From Alphaproteobacteria bacterium (GTDB lineage Bacteria > Pseudomonadota > Alphaproteobacteria > Thalassobaculales > Thalassobaculaceae), in NCBI GenBank assembly GCA_022822665.1, contig JAJEAR010000082.1, forward strand, positions 1 through 64,000: a stretch of DNA of 64,000 bases, given 5' to 3'. Position numbers and translations under genes: made by a program. The notes under the pieces are model-generated. The model ran no database searches and had not been told where the DNA came from. It saw only the letters and a list, made by a program, of their open reading frames with translations. Below are positions 17,050-24,763 of this stretch, one piece after another (the first letter of the stretch is position 1; each line of letters opens with the position of its first letter).

Positions 17050-17997
17050 ATGATCCCGTTGATCGACCTTTCGCAAAGCCGGGAGCGGGTGGCTGACGAA
17101 CTCGCTCGCACGCTGGAGCATGTCGGTTTCTTCATCGTCGTGAACCACGGTGTTCCAAAGACGCAGATCCAGGGCATGTTCGCCGAGGCTGCGCGTTTCC
17201 ACGCCCAGCCGGACGAGGCCAAACATGCCGTGCTGATGAACGAGCACAACAACGGCTACATGGCGATGGCGCGCTACAATGTCCGCACCTCGCGGGTGAG
17301 CGAGGCTGAAGCCAAGCCGGATATGAACGAGTCCTTTTTCATCAAGCGCGAGCGCGGCCCGGAAGACCCGCTTGCCGGGCGGCGCTTTGCCGGTCCCAAC
17401 CGATGGCCGGACAGCCTGCCGGGGTTCCGCGAGACGGTGCTTGGCTATTGCGAGACGGTGGACCGGTTGGCGGTCAGTATCCTGCCGGCGCTCTCGCTGT
17501 CTCTCGGCCTGCCGCAGGACTGGTTCAACCCCCATTTCACCCGCAGCCAGTTCTCCTTCCGCCTGTCTCATTACCCGCCGGTTGCCCGCGAGCCCGGAAG
17601 CTACGGCATCGCGCCCCATACCGATACGAACTTCCTGACCTTCCTCGCCCAGTCGGATGTGCCGGGCCTGCAAATCCGGCCGGAAAACGGCGACTGGGAG
17701 GATGTGCCGTTCGTCGAAGACAGCTTCGTCGTCAACACCGGCGACATGCTGCACCGGTGGACCAACGGGCGGTACAAGTCCACACCGCACCGCGCATTAC
17801 CGCCGGTTGGCCGCCACCGGTACGCCATCCCCTATTTCTTCGGCCCCAATCTCGACGCCGAGATCCGTTGCGTACCGACCTGTACCGGTCCGGACAACCC
17901 GCCTCGCTGGCCCGCCGTCATCTACGAAGACCACCTCGCCTGGTGGTACGACTCCAACTACAACGCGGACGATCAGAAAGACCTGGCGGCGGAGTAG
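17050..17997 (+). CDS. Isopenicillin-N-synthase-like 2-oxoglutarate/Fe(II) oxygenase
   Basis: A 315-residue oxygenase of the IPNS/2OG-Fe(II) superfamily. It has the N-terminal DIOX_N part (IPLIDLS, GFFIVVNHGVP) and the catalytic jelly roll. Iron ligands are His190 and Asp192 in APHTDTNFLTF and His247 in STPHRALPP, followed by the Arg that binds 2-oxoglutarate. Plant gibberellin and flavonoid oxidases share this architecture; bacterial substrates are mostly unknown. ATG 17050 is chosen because GGAGGGGAGGG stands just before it; the frame stays open 70 codons further upstream without similarity. A GST gene follows 200 bases downstream. Confidence 0.88.
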   Translation: MIPLIDLSQSRERVADELARTLEHVGFFIVVNHGVPKTQIQGMFAEAARFHAQPDEAKHAVLMNEHNNGYMAMARYNVRTSRVSEAEAKPDMNESFFIKRERGPEDPLAGRRFAGPNRWPDSLPGFRETVLGYCETVDRLAVSILPALSLSLGLPQDWFNPHFTRSQFSFRLSHYPPVAREPGSYGIAPHTDTNFLTFLAQSDVPGLQIRPENGDWEDVPFVEDSFVVNTGDMLHRWTNGRYKSTPHRALPPVGRHRYAIPYFFGPNLDAEIRCVPTCTGPDNPPRWPAVIYEDHLAWWYDSNYNADDQKDLAAE

Positions 17998-18197
17998 GAG
18001 ACGTCCGATCCGTCGAAGCGGCCTGTCACCGGAACCTGGCGGAAGCTCCGGGGTTCCCGCTCCGGGCCTCCGGGCATGGAACAGGAGCGTGGCCGTCGCG
18101 TCTCGCCATGTCGTGCGTAGCGAGCCTGACATGTTCGACTGACAGGTTGTGCAGGAGAAGCCACCGGCGCCCCGTCCCGGAGCGAGAGGAAACGACG

Positions 18198-18833
18198 ATG
18201 ATGTTCTACGATTTTGCGCTGGCGCCTAGTTCCCAGCGTGTCCGCGTCTATCTGGCCGAGAAGGGGCTGGAACTTCCGACTGAGCAGTTGAATGTGCGCG
18301 AGGGCGCCCAGTTCGCCGAGCCGTACTCGACAATGAACCCCTTCCACTGTGTGCCGTTCCTGGTGCTGGATGATGGCGTGGTGATTGCCGAGTCGGTTTC
18401 GATCTGCCGCTACCTGGAGGAACTGCACCCGGATCCGCCGCTGTTCGGACGCACGTCAGCAGAGCGTGCCGTTGTCGACATGTGGGGGCGCCGCTTCGAA
18501 CTGGACGGTTTTCTGCCGCTGCTGCATGCGCTGCGCAACCATGTGCCGAACTTCGCCGGCAGGGTCGTGCCGGGCACGCGCACAGACCTGGCACAGTCGG
18601 AGGCCATGGTCGGCCGCGGCAAGGAAATGGCGAAGGTCCTGTTCGACCGTAGCGAACCGCACATGGAGAAGAACGAGTTTGTTGCCGGGCCGGAGTTCAC
18701 CGTGGCCGACATCACCGCCGTCTTCACGCTCCGCCTTGCCTATGCCCTGGAGATGGATATAGCCGCGTCCTGGCCGGCGACACATGGCTGGTTCCAGAAG
18801 GTGACGGCGCGGCCGGCCTTCCAGGTCCGGTAA
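18198..18833 (+). CDS. Glutathione S-transferase family protein
   Basis: A 211-residue GST. The thioredoxin-like N-terminal domain starts MMFYDFALAPSSQRVRVYLAEKG, with Ser-Gln at the usual activation site. It has the cis-Pro in HCVPFLVLDDG and the glutathione-binding AESVSICRYLEE. The C-terminal helical domain carries FVAGPEFTVADITAVF, including the N-capping box. It could detoxify a product of the adjacent oxygenase. Start codons ATG 18198 and 18201 are adjacent; GAGAGGAAACG precedes them. Confidence 0.9.
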   Translation: MMFYDFALAPSSQRVRVYLAEKGLELPTEQLNVREGAQFAEPYSTMNPFHCVPFLVLDDGVVIAESVSICRYLEELHPDPPLFGRTSAERAVVDMWGRRFELDGFLPLLHALRNHVPNFAGRVVPGTRTDLAQSEAMVGRGKEMAKVLFDRSEPHMEKNEFVAGPEFTVADITAVFTLRLAYALEMDIAASWPATHGWFQKVTARPAFQVR

Positions 18834-18915
18834 GCAGGCGCACGGGCAGACCCGTTCGCCTCGTCACTGGCGTCGGACCCGGGGGTGGCACCGGGCCGTC
18901 GGTGGAACAGTCCGC

Positions 18916-19341
18916 TCAATGACGCGCATGGCAGGCGACCCGGACCGCTTCACATGCTTCAGGGAGCGCCACACGTGACATCGCTACCGCGAAAACCACC
19001 GGTTCACCGACATGGCGTACCCTGGCGTTCGCCGGAATCGGGCGTGGAATGGCCGCGACGGGAAACCAGTCCCGGTTGGCGGCGGCGCCGGTGAACAGCA
19101 GGGAACCGATTCCCTCGGCCTCCGGGTCAGCGGCGGTCAGGACAAGGCACACACCGGGCCCGGAGCGGGCGTCACGGCAGTCGATGCCGGCAACAACAGC
19201 CTGCGCATGAGGCTAACGGAGCACCGCGCCCCGGAAACGACCATCTGGATCCACGTCATCGGCATGGCATCCTCCGTCTGTCATGGGGCGAGGATCCCCG
19301 GTTCCCGCGCTGAGTTGGTCCACGGCGAACTGCATGCCCAT
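18916..19341 (-). pseudogene. Truncated xanthine-dehydrogenase-type molybdopterin subunit with in-frame stop
   Basis: Reading the minus strand from ATG 19341 gives MGMQFAVDQ, then GTGDPRPMTDGG, then RFRGAVLR, a TAG stop at 19213-19215, and in the same frame PHAQAVVAGIDCRDAR and LVLTAADPEAEGIG with RVRHVGEPVVF. This matches the first ~140 residues of aerobic CO/xanthine dehydrogenase large subunits, where RSPHA normally spans the stop. The TAG is one base from the expected TCG. Homology ends at 18916, so over 600 residues are missing. It begins 12 bases downstream of the aquaporin gene. Confidence 0.8.
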
Positions 19342-19352
19342 TCTGCCGCGGT

Positions 19353-20012
19353 TCACGTCCGCCGCAGGAGCCAGCCGAACAGCAGGACGGCGGCGATGGC
19401 GCCGGCACACTGCGCGGCGATGAATGCCGGCGCGTGGGCCGGAAGGATGCCGGAGAAGGTGTCCGTCAGGCTGCGGGCAATGGTCACGGCCGGATTGGCG
19501 AAAGAGGTCGAGGACGTGTACCAGTACCCGCCTGCAATCGCGAGGCCAACGGCCCAGGGCACGGCGTCCGGACGCCACTTCAGACAGCCAAGGATGGCGG
19601 CCACCAGGGAAAACGTGGCCACCAGTTCCCCCGTCCACTGGCCCACGCCCGTGCGCGCCTGCTGCGAGGCAACGAGGAGTGGCTGGTCGAACATGACATG
19701 GGCGAGCATGGTGCCGGCCAGGGCACCGGCCACCTGGACGACGACATAGGCCGCCGCCTCGCCCACCGTGATGTCCCGCCTGAGGGTGAACGCCAGTGTC
19801 ACTGCCGGATTGAAGTGGGCGCCCGAGACGGGTCCATAAATCAGGATCAGGACGACCAGCATGGCCGCCGTGGCCAGCGTGTTCCCCGCAAGCGCGACGC
19901 CGACATTGTCCGGTGACAGCGTCTCCGCCATGATGCCCGAACCGACGACGGTCGCCAGAAGAAAGGCCGTACCGACGAACTCGGCAACAAGGCGGCGCGC
20001 GGGGTCCTTCAT
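19353..20012 (-). CDS. Aquaporin family channel (MIP)
   Basis: A 219-residue, six-helix major intrinsic protein. Both pore motifs are present: HFNPAVT (NPA at 68-70) and FANPAVT (NPA at 173-175). Each is followed by the hydrophobic half-helix. It may conduct water, glycerol or a neutral solute; the selectivity residues do not let me choose. No arsenic-resistance genes adjoin, so an arsenite-exporting role is not supported. It is divergent from the amidase gene, with 62 bases between starts. Confidence 0.93.
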   Translation of the reverse strand: MKDPARRLVAEFVGTAFLLATVVGSGIMAETLSPDNVGVALAGNTLATAAMLVVLILIYGPVSGAHFNPAVTLAFTLRRDITVGEAAAYVVVQVAGALAGTMLAHVMFDQPLLVASQQARTGVGQWTGELVATFSLVAAILGCLKWRPDAVPWAVGLAIAGGYWYTSSTSFANPAVTIARSLTDTFSGILPAHAPAFIAAQCAGAIAAVLLFGWLLRRT

Positions 20013-20074
20013 CGGACTGTCCCGTGTACGGCCCGTGGTTGCGTGATGACATTCCGACTACGGATCATCCACCC

Positions 20075-21508
20075 ATGACCGACACCGACCTCTGCTTTCT
20101 TGACGCCAGGGAGGCCTTGCGCCTGTTCAGGACCCGCGAACTTTCGCCCGTGGACATTCTCGAGGCGCAGATCGCCCGTGCCGGCGCGGTCGAGGGCCGT
20201 GTCAATGCCCTTGCCGCGACCTTCTTCGATGAAGCCCTGGAAGCGGCACGACGGTCGGAAGCGCGCTATGCCGGGAAGGACGGTGGTCCCAGACGGCTTG
20301 AGGGTCTGACGCTGGCGGTCAAGGAAGATACGGCTGTCCTCGGCAAGCCCCGGACCTTTGGATCCCTCATCTTCGCCGACAACCTGGCGGATCATACCAA
20401 TCCCACCGTTGCCAGCCTTGTCGATCAGGGCGCGATCATCCATGCGCTTACCACATGCCCGGAATTCGTCTGGCCCTGGACCTGCACGTCGCGACTGCAC
20501 GGGGTCACGCGCAATCCATGGAACACGGCGATAACATGCGGCGCCTCGTCCGGTGGCGCTGCCGCCGCCGTCGCCGCCGGGACGACGACGCTTGCCACCG
20601 GTTCCGACAGTGCCGGCAGTATCAGGATGCCGGCCGCGATGTGCGGCATCACCGGCTACAAGCCGCCCTACGGCCGCAACCCCGGGAGCCCCGAGGTGGC
20701 GATGGATCCCTTTTTTCATATCGGCCCCATGACCCGTTCCAGCGGCGATGCCGCGCTCGCGCAGAACGCTATCGCCAACAGCCCTCACGGGGCAAGGGAC
20801 CCGGCACATGTTCCGGGTGCCCCCCTGTTGCCCGAGTGTCCGGCTGGCGTGGAGGGGCTGAAAGTGGCCTGGTCGGAGGATCTCGGGGTCCACGCCGTCT
20901 CGCACGCGGTGCGGAAGAACACCCGGCAGATCGTCGAATCGGTCCTTGGAGGAGCGGGTGTGGAAGAGATCGAAACTCCGTGGGCCGGGGACCTGCTGCA
21001 GGCCTTCCCGGCATGGGGAGGAATGATCTATGCCGATGAATTCACCGATGCCGTGGATCGCCATCCCGAGCTCGTCTGCGACTACACGGTGGCCTTCGCA
21101 CGGTACAATGAACGCTACACGCCCCGCATGTTCCACGACTGCATGAAGGCAATCGGCGACGCCTGGCTAAAGTTCATGCCCGACCTGGCGCGCCACGATG
21201 TCTTCATCTGCCCGACGGTGGGGACCACCGCGATTCCGGCAGACCTGAGGGACTGGGAACAGCCCGTTGAGGTCGACGGTGTCGACCATGACGTCCAGAG
21301 CGTCATCATGACCCGGGCATTCAACGCGTTCAGCCGTCTGCCGGTGCTGTCCGTCCCCTCGGGGTTCGACACAAACGGGGTTCCCACCGGTATTCAGATC
21401 GTTGGCAAACCGTTCGACGAGGAGGCCGTGTTCCGGGTAGCCCATGCGATCGGATCCACCATGCCGCTCTACAGTGATACCGCAACGAGGCCGCCGCTCG
21501 ACCGGTAA
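20075..21508 (+). CDS. Amidase (amidase-signature family)
   Basis: A 477-residue amidase-signature hydrolase. The Ser-cisSer-Lys triad can be placed: Lys83 in TLAVKEDTAV, Ser158 in CGASSGGAAAAVAAG, and the nucleophile Ser182 in GSDSAGSIRMPAA. The usual GGS before the nucleophile is AGS here. Such enzymes hydrolyse amides, ureas or glutamyl-tRNA; the absence of gatC/gatB argues against GatA. ATG 20075 sits at a normal distance from the divergent aquaporin; a start at 20024 is less likely. Confidence 0.9.
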   Translation: MTDTDLCFLDAREALRLFRTRELSPVDILEAQIARAGAVEGRVNALAATFFDEALEAARRSEARYAGKDGGPRRLEGLTLAVKEDTAVLGKPRTFGSLIFADNLADHTNPTVASLVDQGAIIHALTTCPEFVWPWTCTSRLHGVTRNPWNTAITCGASSGGAAAAVAAGTTTLATGSDSAGSIRMPAAMCGITGYKPPYGRNPGSPEVAMDPFFHIGPMTRSSGDAALAQNAIANSPHGARDPAHVPGAPLLPECPAGVEGLKVAWSEDLGVHAVSHAVRKNTRQIVESVLGGAGVEEIETPWAGDLLQAFPAWGGMIYADEFTDAVDRHPELVCDYTVAFARYNERYTPRMFHDCMKAIGDAWLKFMPDLARHDVFICPTVGTTAIPADLRDWEQPVEVDGVDHDVQSVIMTRAFNAFSRLPVLSVPSGFDTNGVPTGIQIVGKPFDEEAVFRVAHAIGSTMPLYSDTATRPPLDR

Positions 21509-21951
21509 GGACCAGATTCCGCCCCGCGCCGCGGGGAAGGCCGTCCCGTCGTTCCGGCACATGACGATGTGCCCGTGTGCCGTCTCGCCGTCGCGGGTGC
21601 CGGAAATGACACGGGGGCAACGCATGCGAAAGGGGCGCGGGCGGCCGCGAAGTATGACATTGGAACGCATGCCCGCTTCCGCCTCGCGGCCGGTAATGAC
21701 GTGCCCGAGCCATCCCTGGCGCAGCGCCGGCACGGAATTGACGGGAAGCCACGTGCGGGGATGATGCGGTGGCGCGAACGCATCGTTGGTGCAGCAGACA
21801 TCGACGATCCTGCAGGCATGCATGACCGCCGCCCGACCGGTGATCGGCGCGACTGTCGAGAGACCGTGGCCCTGAAACCGGAACCCGAAGCCTGTCCTCG
21901 CAGGCAATCCGAACCACGGTGTCACGTCACCAACGTCATTCGGGGATAATC
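21509..21951. other. Intergenic region between convergent amidase and SDR genes, no gene assigned
   Basis: This 443-base gap lies between two gene ends. A minus-strand frame stays open through it (and through neighbouring genes), with a stretch around 21700-21900 that looks protein-like (for example HHPRTWLPVNSVPALRQGW). I cannot place it in a family, and it has no start or boundary. It may be another gene remnant. Confidence 0.3.
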
Positions 21952-22737
21952 CTAGAAGCCCCGGGATTCGTTGCGACTGTTCCACCACGGCAGGTCGGTC
22001 CAGGGTCGCAGGTCGATCTCGTTGCTCCACGCCGAGCGGTGCTGGCGGTGGAGATGAAGGTAGGTCTCGGCGATCTGTTCCGGGAGCAGGAGGCCGTCCT
22101 TGCCAAGCCCGCGGGCTGCCCGCAGAGCCTGGAACCGTTCCTTCCCGAGGAGCAGTCCGACGGTGTCGGGAGCATCGACCGGACCGTCGATCAGGACGTG
22201 GCAGACGTGCACGCCCCGGGATGCGTACTCGGCGCCCAGGGTCTGGCACAACATGCGGCGCCCGGCCATGGCGGCGGCATGGGCATGCTGACCGGGGTTG
22301 CCGCGCATGGCTGCGGTCGCCGAGGTGACGATCATCGAGCCCGTGGCGCGTTCCGCCATCGCCGGCAGGACGGCGCGGGCGGTGCGAAACAGCCCGAAGG
22401 TCGCCATGCGCCAGCAGCGCTCGAACTGCTTCTCGGTGGTTTCCGTCAGCTCCCGGTTGCCGATCTGCGCGCCGAGATTGTAGATCACCACCTCGATCGG
22501 CCCGATGTCGCGCTCGGTTGCGGCGATGCGTTCCTCGATCGCGTCCGGTTCGACGGCATTGAGCAGGAAGCCGGACGCAGTCCCGCCGTTCCCGGTAATC
22601 CGGGCGACCAGGGTTTCGAGACCCTCGCGGTTCTGCCGGCGGCACAGGACCGCGTGATAGCCTTCGGCGGCAAATCGTGCGCCCACGGTGCCACCGATCC
22701 CGGCGCCGGCACCGATCACCAGACAGACAGGTTTCAT
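21952..22737 (-). CDS. SDR-family protein lacking the catalytic YxxxK motif
   Basis: A 261-residue Rossmann-fold short-chain dehydrogenase. The cofactor loop is GAGAGIGGTVGARFAAEG near residues 9-26, and the NAG-equivalent is YNLGAQIGN. Where classical SDRs have Ser...Tyr-x-x-x-Lys, this protein has SATAAMRGNPGQHAHAAAMAGR, so neither Tyr nor Lys is present. The HVCHVLIDGPVDAPD segment matches a subgroup shared with the SDR at 24053-24763. It may bind NAD(P) without classical redox activity. GGAAAGGA precedes ATG 22737. Confidence 0.85.
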   Translation of the reverse strand: MKPVCLVIGAGAGIGGTVGARFAAEGYHAVLCRRQNREGLETLVARITGNGGTASGFLLNAVEPDAIEERIAATERDIGPIEVVIYNLGAQIGNRELTETTEKQFERCWRMATFGLFRTARAVLPAMAERATGSMIVTSATAAMRGNPGQHAHAAAMAGRRMLCQTLGAEYASRGVHVCHVLIDGPVDAPDTVGLLLGKERFQALRAARGLGKDGLLLPEQIAETYLHLHRQHRSAWSNEIDLRPWTDLPWWNSRNESRGF

Positions 22738-22914
22738 GGTCTTGGGTCCTTTCCGGCACGTACCCTCGCGGCAGTCGCCAGGACCACCGGCATGGTCGCC
22801 ATGACGTGCCACGCGCCCTGTACGACCGTCAACGCCGCTCACGAACAGCGCGCCACTCAGGTACCGGAATCCACCGGAGAAGAACAAGTCGGGGTTCTGG
22901 TGCCAGGCCGAGGT

Positions 22915-23193
22915 TCCGTGGAAGACGGTTGCCATGAACCCGGTCCCGGGAAAGATAGTGAGCTGGCAGCCGATTGCCCCGGAGTCGCTGGCGCAAAGCG
23001 ACGGTGTGCGGCCCCCCCGAAGACATTGAGCGATATCGGCACGTCGAAAGGGAACAGATGTCCGGCATCTCCTCCTCGCTTTCGGGTGACTCGACGAACA
23101 GGACGTCGGCGTCGGCTTCGAAAAAGCACTGGGCCTGGCGCAGCCCCTCGTCAGGGCCGAGACAGGTGCACGGTCGATCCGCGCAACGATCGC
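22915..23193 (-). pseudogene. Remnant of an isocitrate lyase/PEP mutase family gene
   Basis: Minus-strand frames give AIVARIDRA at 23167-23193, then in another frame LRQAQCFFEADADVLFVESPESEEEM, and further on RGGRTPSLCASDSGAIGCQL with TIFPGTGFMAT near 22930. These align in order with the intact gene at 31722-32585 (AIIARTDAR, RRAQCYLDAGADILFVESPESEEEM, EGGRTPVLPASDYAEIGYQL, AIFPGTGFMAM). At least two frame changes break it. The first half (about 155 residues) and the C-terminus are missing. It abuts a plus-strand acyl-CoA ligase remnant. Confidence 0.85.
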
Positions 23194-23194
23194 G

Positions 23195-23369
23195 GTCGGA
23201 GTATTCCGGCCCGGCACCTTGCTGACCCTGGAGGAATTGCAGCGCCATTGCCGCGCCCGGCTGGCCGGCTTCAAGGTGCCGAAGGAACCCACCTGAGAAC
23301 CGGACTGCCGCGCGACCCTCCGGCAAGGTCCCGAAACGCCTCTTGCGCGACGACCTGGCCCGCGGATAG
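23195..23369 (+). pseudogene. 3' remnant of an AMP-dependent acyl-CoA synthetase
   Basis: On the plus strand, GVFRPGTLLTLEELQRHCRA and then RLAGFKVPKE end at a stop at 23294. After a frame change, RPSGKVPKRLLRDDLARG runs from 23313 to a stop at 23367-23369. These are the hinge/C-terminal elements of acyl-CoA ligases (HCR-x-x-LAGFKVPK and the PSGK motif with the catalytic Lys). A short piece between them is missing. Only the last ~60 codons of the gene remain. Confidence 0.78.
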
Positions 23370-23398
23370 GGTAGAAAGCACAATTGGTGTTCTACCCT
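23368..23398. promoter_or_regulatory. Inverted repeat, candidate VapBC operator
   Basis: AGGGTAGAA at 23368-23376 and TTCTACCCT at 23390-23398 are perfect 9-base arms around 13 bases. The repeat ends 11 bases before the vapB ATG, where VapBC complexes usually bind to autorepress. The left arm overlaps the stop of the ligase remnant. Confidence 0.6.
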
Positions 23399-23409
23399 GG
23401 ACGATCGCG

Positions 23410-23667
23410 ATGAGCCTCAACATCAAGAATGAGGAAACCTGCCGGCTCGCCGCCGAACTGGCCCGGCTCACCGGCGAGACCAAGACCGGAGCGATAACCG
23501 TAGCGCTGCGCGAGTGTCTGGAGCGGGAAAGGCGCGCGCGCGATATCGAGGACCGGCGCCGGGATCTGCGCGCCGCGGCGGAGCGCTGCGCGAAGCTGAT
23601 GGGTCCCGGTCCTTCGGCAGTCGAGCATGGCGACTTCCTCTATGACGAGCGGGGACTGCCGAGGTGA
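23410..23667 (+). CDS. vapB: VapB-family antitoxin
   Basis: An 85-residue antitoxin. The first half, MSLNIKNEETCRLAAELARLTGETKTGAITVALRE, is the ribbon-helix-helix DNA-binding pattern of the Rv0623/PSK-type VapB family. The tail (SAVEHGDFLYDERGLPR) is the toxin-neutralising region. It ends in a GTGA overlap with vapC. No good Shine-Dalgarno precedes the ATG. The inverted repeat immediately upstream is a likely self-regulatory site. Confidence 0.88.
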   Translation: MSLNIKNEETCRLAAELARLTGETKTGAITVALRECLERERRARDIEDRRRDLRAAAERCAKLMGPGPSAVEHGDFLYDERGLPR

Positions 23668-24050
23668 TCGTCGACAGTTCGGCGCTAATTGCGGTTGTAA
23701 ACCGGGAGAGCGATGCCGAGCGCTATGAGGATGCGATGCTCACTGCCCCTCACCGCCGCATGTCGGTTGCCAATATCCTCGAGACGACCATGGTGGTGGA
23801 GAGCCGGGGCGGCGTGGCGGCCGGGCATGAGCTCGATGTTGTTCTGGTGCGCGCCGGGATCGAGCCCGTGCCGGTGACGGTGGAGCAGATGGAAGCCGCG
23901 CGGCAGGCTTGGCGGCGCTTCGGCAGGGGTAACCACCCGGCCGCGCTGAATTTGGGCGACTGCTTCGCCTATGCGCTTGCACGCGTTACGAACGAGCCGC
24001 TGCTGTTCAAGGGCGACGACTTCTCGCAGACCGACATTTCGGTCGCGTAG
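23664..24050 (+). CDS. vapC: VapC-family PIN-domain ribonuclease toxin
   Basis: A 128-residue PIN-domain nuclease. The acidic quartet is apparent: Asp4 in MIVDSSALIAVV, Glu in ANILETTMVVE, Asp in LGDCFAYALAR and Asp near FKGDDFSQTDI. VapC toxins cleave specific tRNAs or rRNA when unneutralised. The reading frame is intact, so the pair appears functional. It starts with GTG overlapping vapB and ends three bases from the stop of the convergent SDR gene. Confidence 0.9.
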   Translation: MIVDSSALIAVVNRESDAERYEDAMLTAPHRRMSVANILETTMVVESRGGVAAGHELDVVLVRAGIEPVPVTVEQMEAARQAWRRFGRGNHPAALNLGDCFAYALARVTNEPLLFKGDDFSQTDISVA

Positions 24051-24052
24051 GC

Positions 24053-24763
24053 TTACCAGGTCTCGCCGAAGGGGCGGAGTTCGACCGTGAAGGACCAGGT
24101 CGAGCGGTCCTGGTGGGCGACGCGATACATCTCCTCGGCGATGGCCACGGGCTTGGCGAAGAACTCGTCCGGCGCATCGGGCGCGAGGATGGGCCGCGTG
24201 CGCGGTGTGTCGATAGCGGCGTCGATGATGAAATAGGCGACATGGATGCCCTGCGGACCGAACTCCCGCGCGATGGCTTCCGCCAGGATACGCTGCGCCG
24301 CCTTGGTGGAGGCGAAGAAGCCCCAATGCGCCTTGCCGCGCGTGGCAGAGGTGTTGCCGGTGACGAGCAGCGCACCGCCGCCCGCCTCCAGCATGCCCGG
24401 AATCGTCTCGCGGGCGAGATGCAGCAGCGCCGTCGCATTCACCCGGAAATTCCGCTCGAGGTCCTCCGGGTCCTGCTCCAGAAACGGCCCGCGTGTGCTC
24501 CTGAGCGCATTGTGCACGACAACCGTCGGCGGGCCCAGTTGCTCGCGCACGGCAGCGACGGTCGCCTTGAGCGCGTCGAGATCGCCGACGTCGCAGGGAA
24601 AGGCTGTGGCGTTCTCGATATCGGCCTCGAGTGCGGCCAGTCGCTCCGCGTCGCGGGCGAGCATCGCGGTGCGGTAGCCGCCATCGGCGAAACGCCTGGC
24701 GATTTCGGCACCCGTGCCCTTGTCGGGGCCGACGCCGGTGACGAGCGCAACAGGCAGGCTCAC
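24053..24763 (-). CDS. SDR-family protein with Phe in place of the catalytic Tyr
   Basis: A 236-residue short-chain dehydrogenase-like protein. The cofactor loop is TGVGPDKGTGAEIARRFADGG, a variant of TGxxxGxG, followed by DVGDLDA and NALRSTRG. The catalytic region reads GNTSATRGKAHWGFFASTKAAQ: Ser is kept and Lys is kept (FASTK), but the Tyr is Phe. The VAYFIIDAAIDTPR segment marks the same subgroup as the SDR at 21952. GTG 24763 overlaps the stop of the upstream GST-like gene (GTGA), so the two are co-translated. Confidence 0.87.
   Translation of the reverse strand: MSLPVALVTGVGPDKGTGAEIARRFADGGYRTAMLARDAERLAALEADIENATAFPCDVGDLDALKATVAAVREQLGPPTVVVHNALRSTRGPFLEQDPEDLERNFRVNATALLHLARETIPGMLEAGGGALLVTGNTSATRGKAHWGFFASTKAAQRILAEAIAREFGPQGIHVAYFIIDAAIDTPRTRPILAPDAPDEFFAKPVAIAEEMYRVAHQDRSTWSFTVELRPFGETW

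Noticed and set aside
19353..20012. Arsenite-efflux aquaporin
   Set aside because: No arsC, arsR or acr3 gene adjoins; the neighbours are an amidase and an oxidoreductase fragment.
21509..21951. A further protein-like minus-strand stretch
   Set aside because: It looks partly protein-like, but I could not assign a family, a start or boundaries; kept only as an intergenic note.
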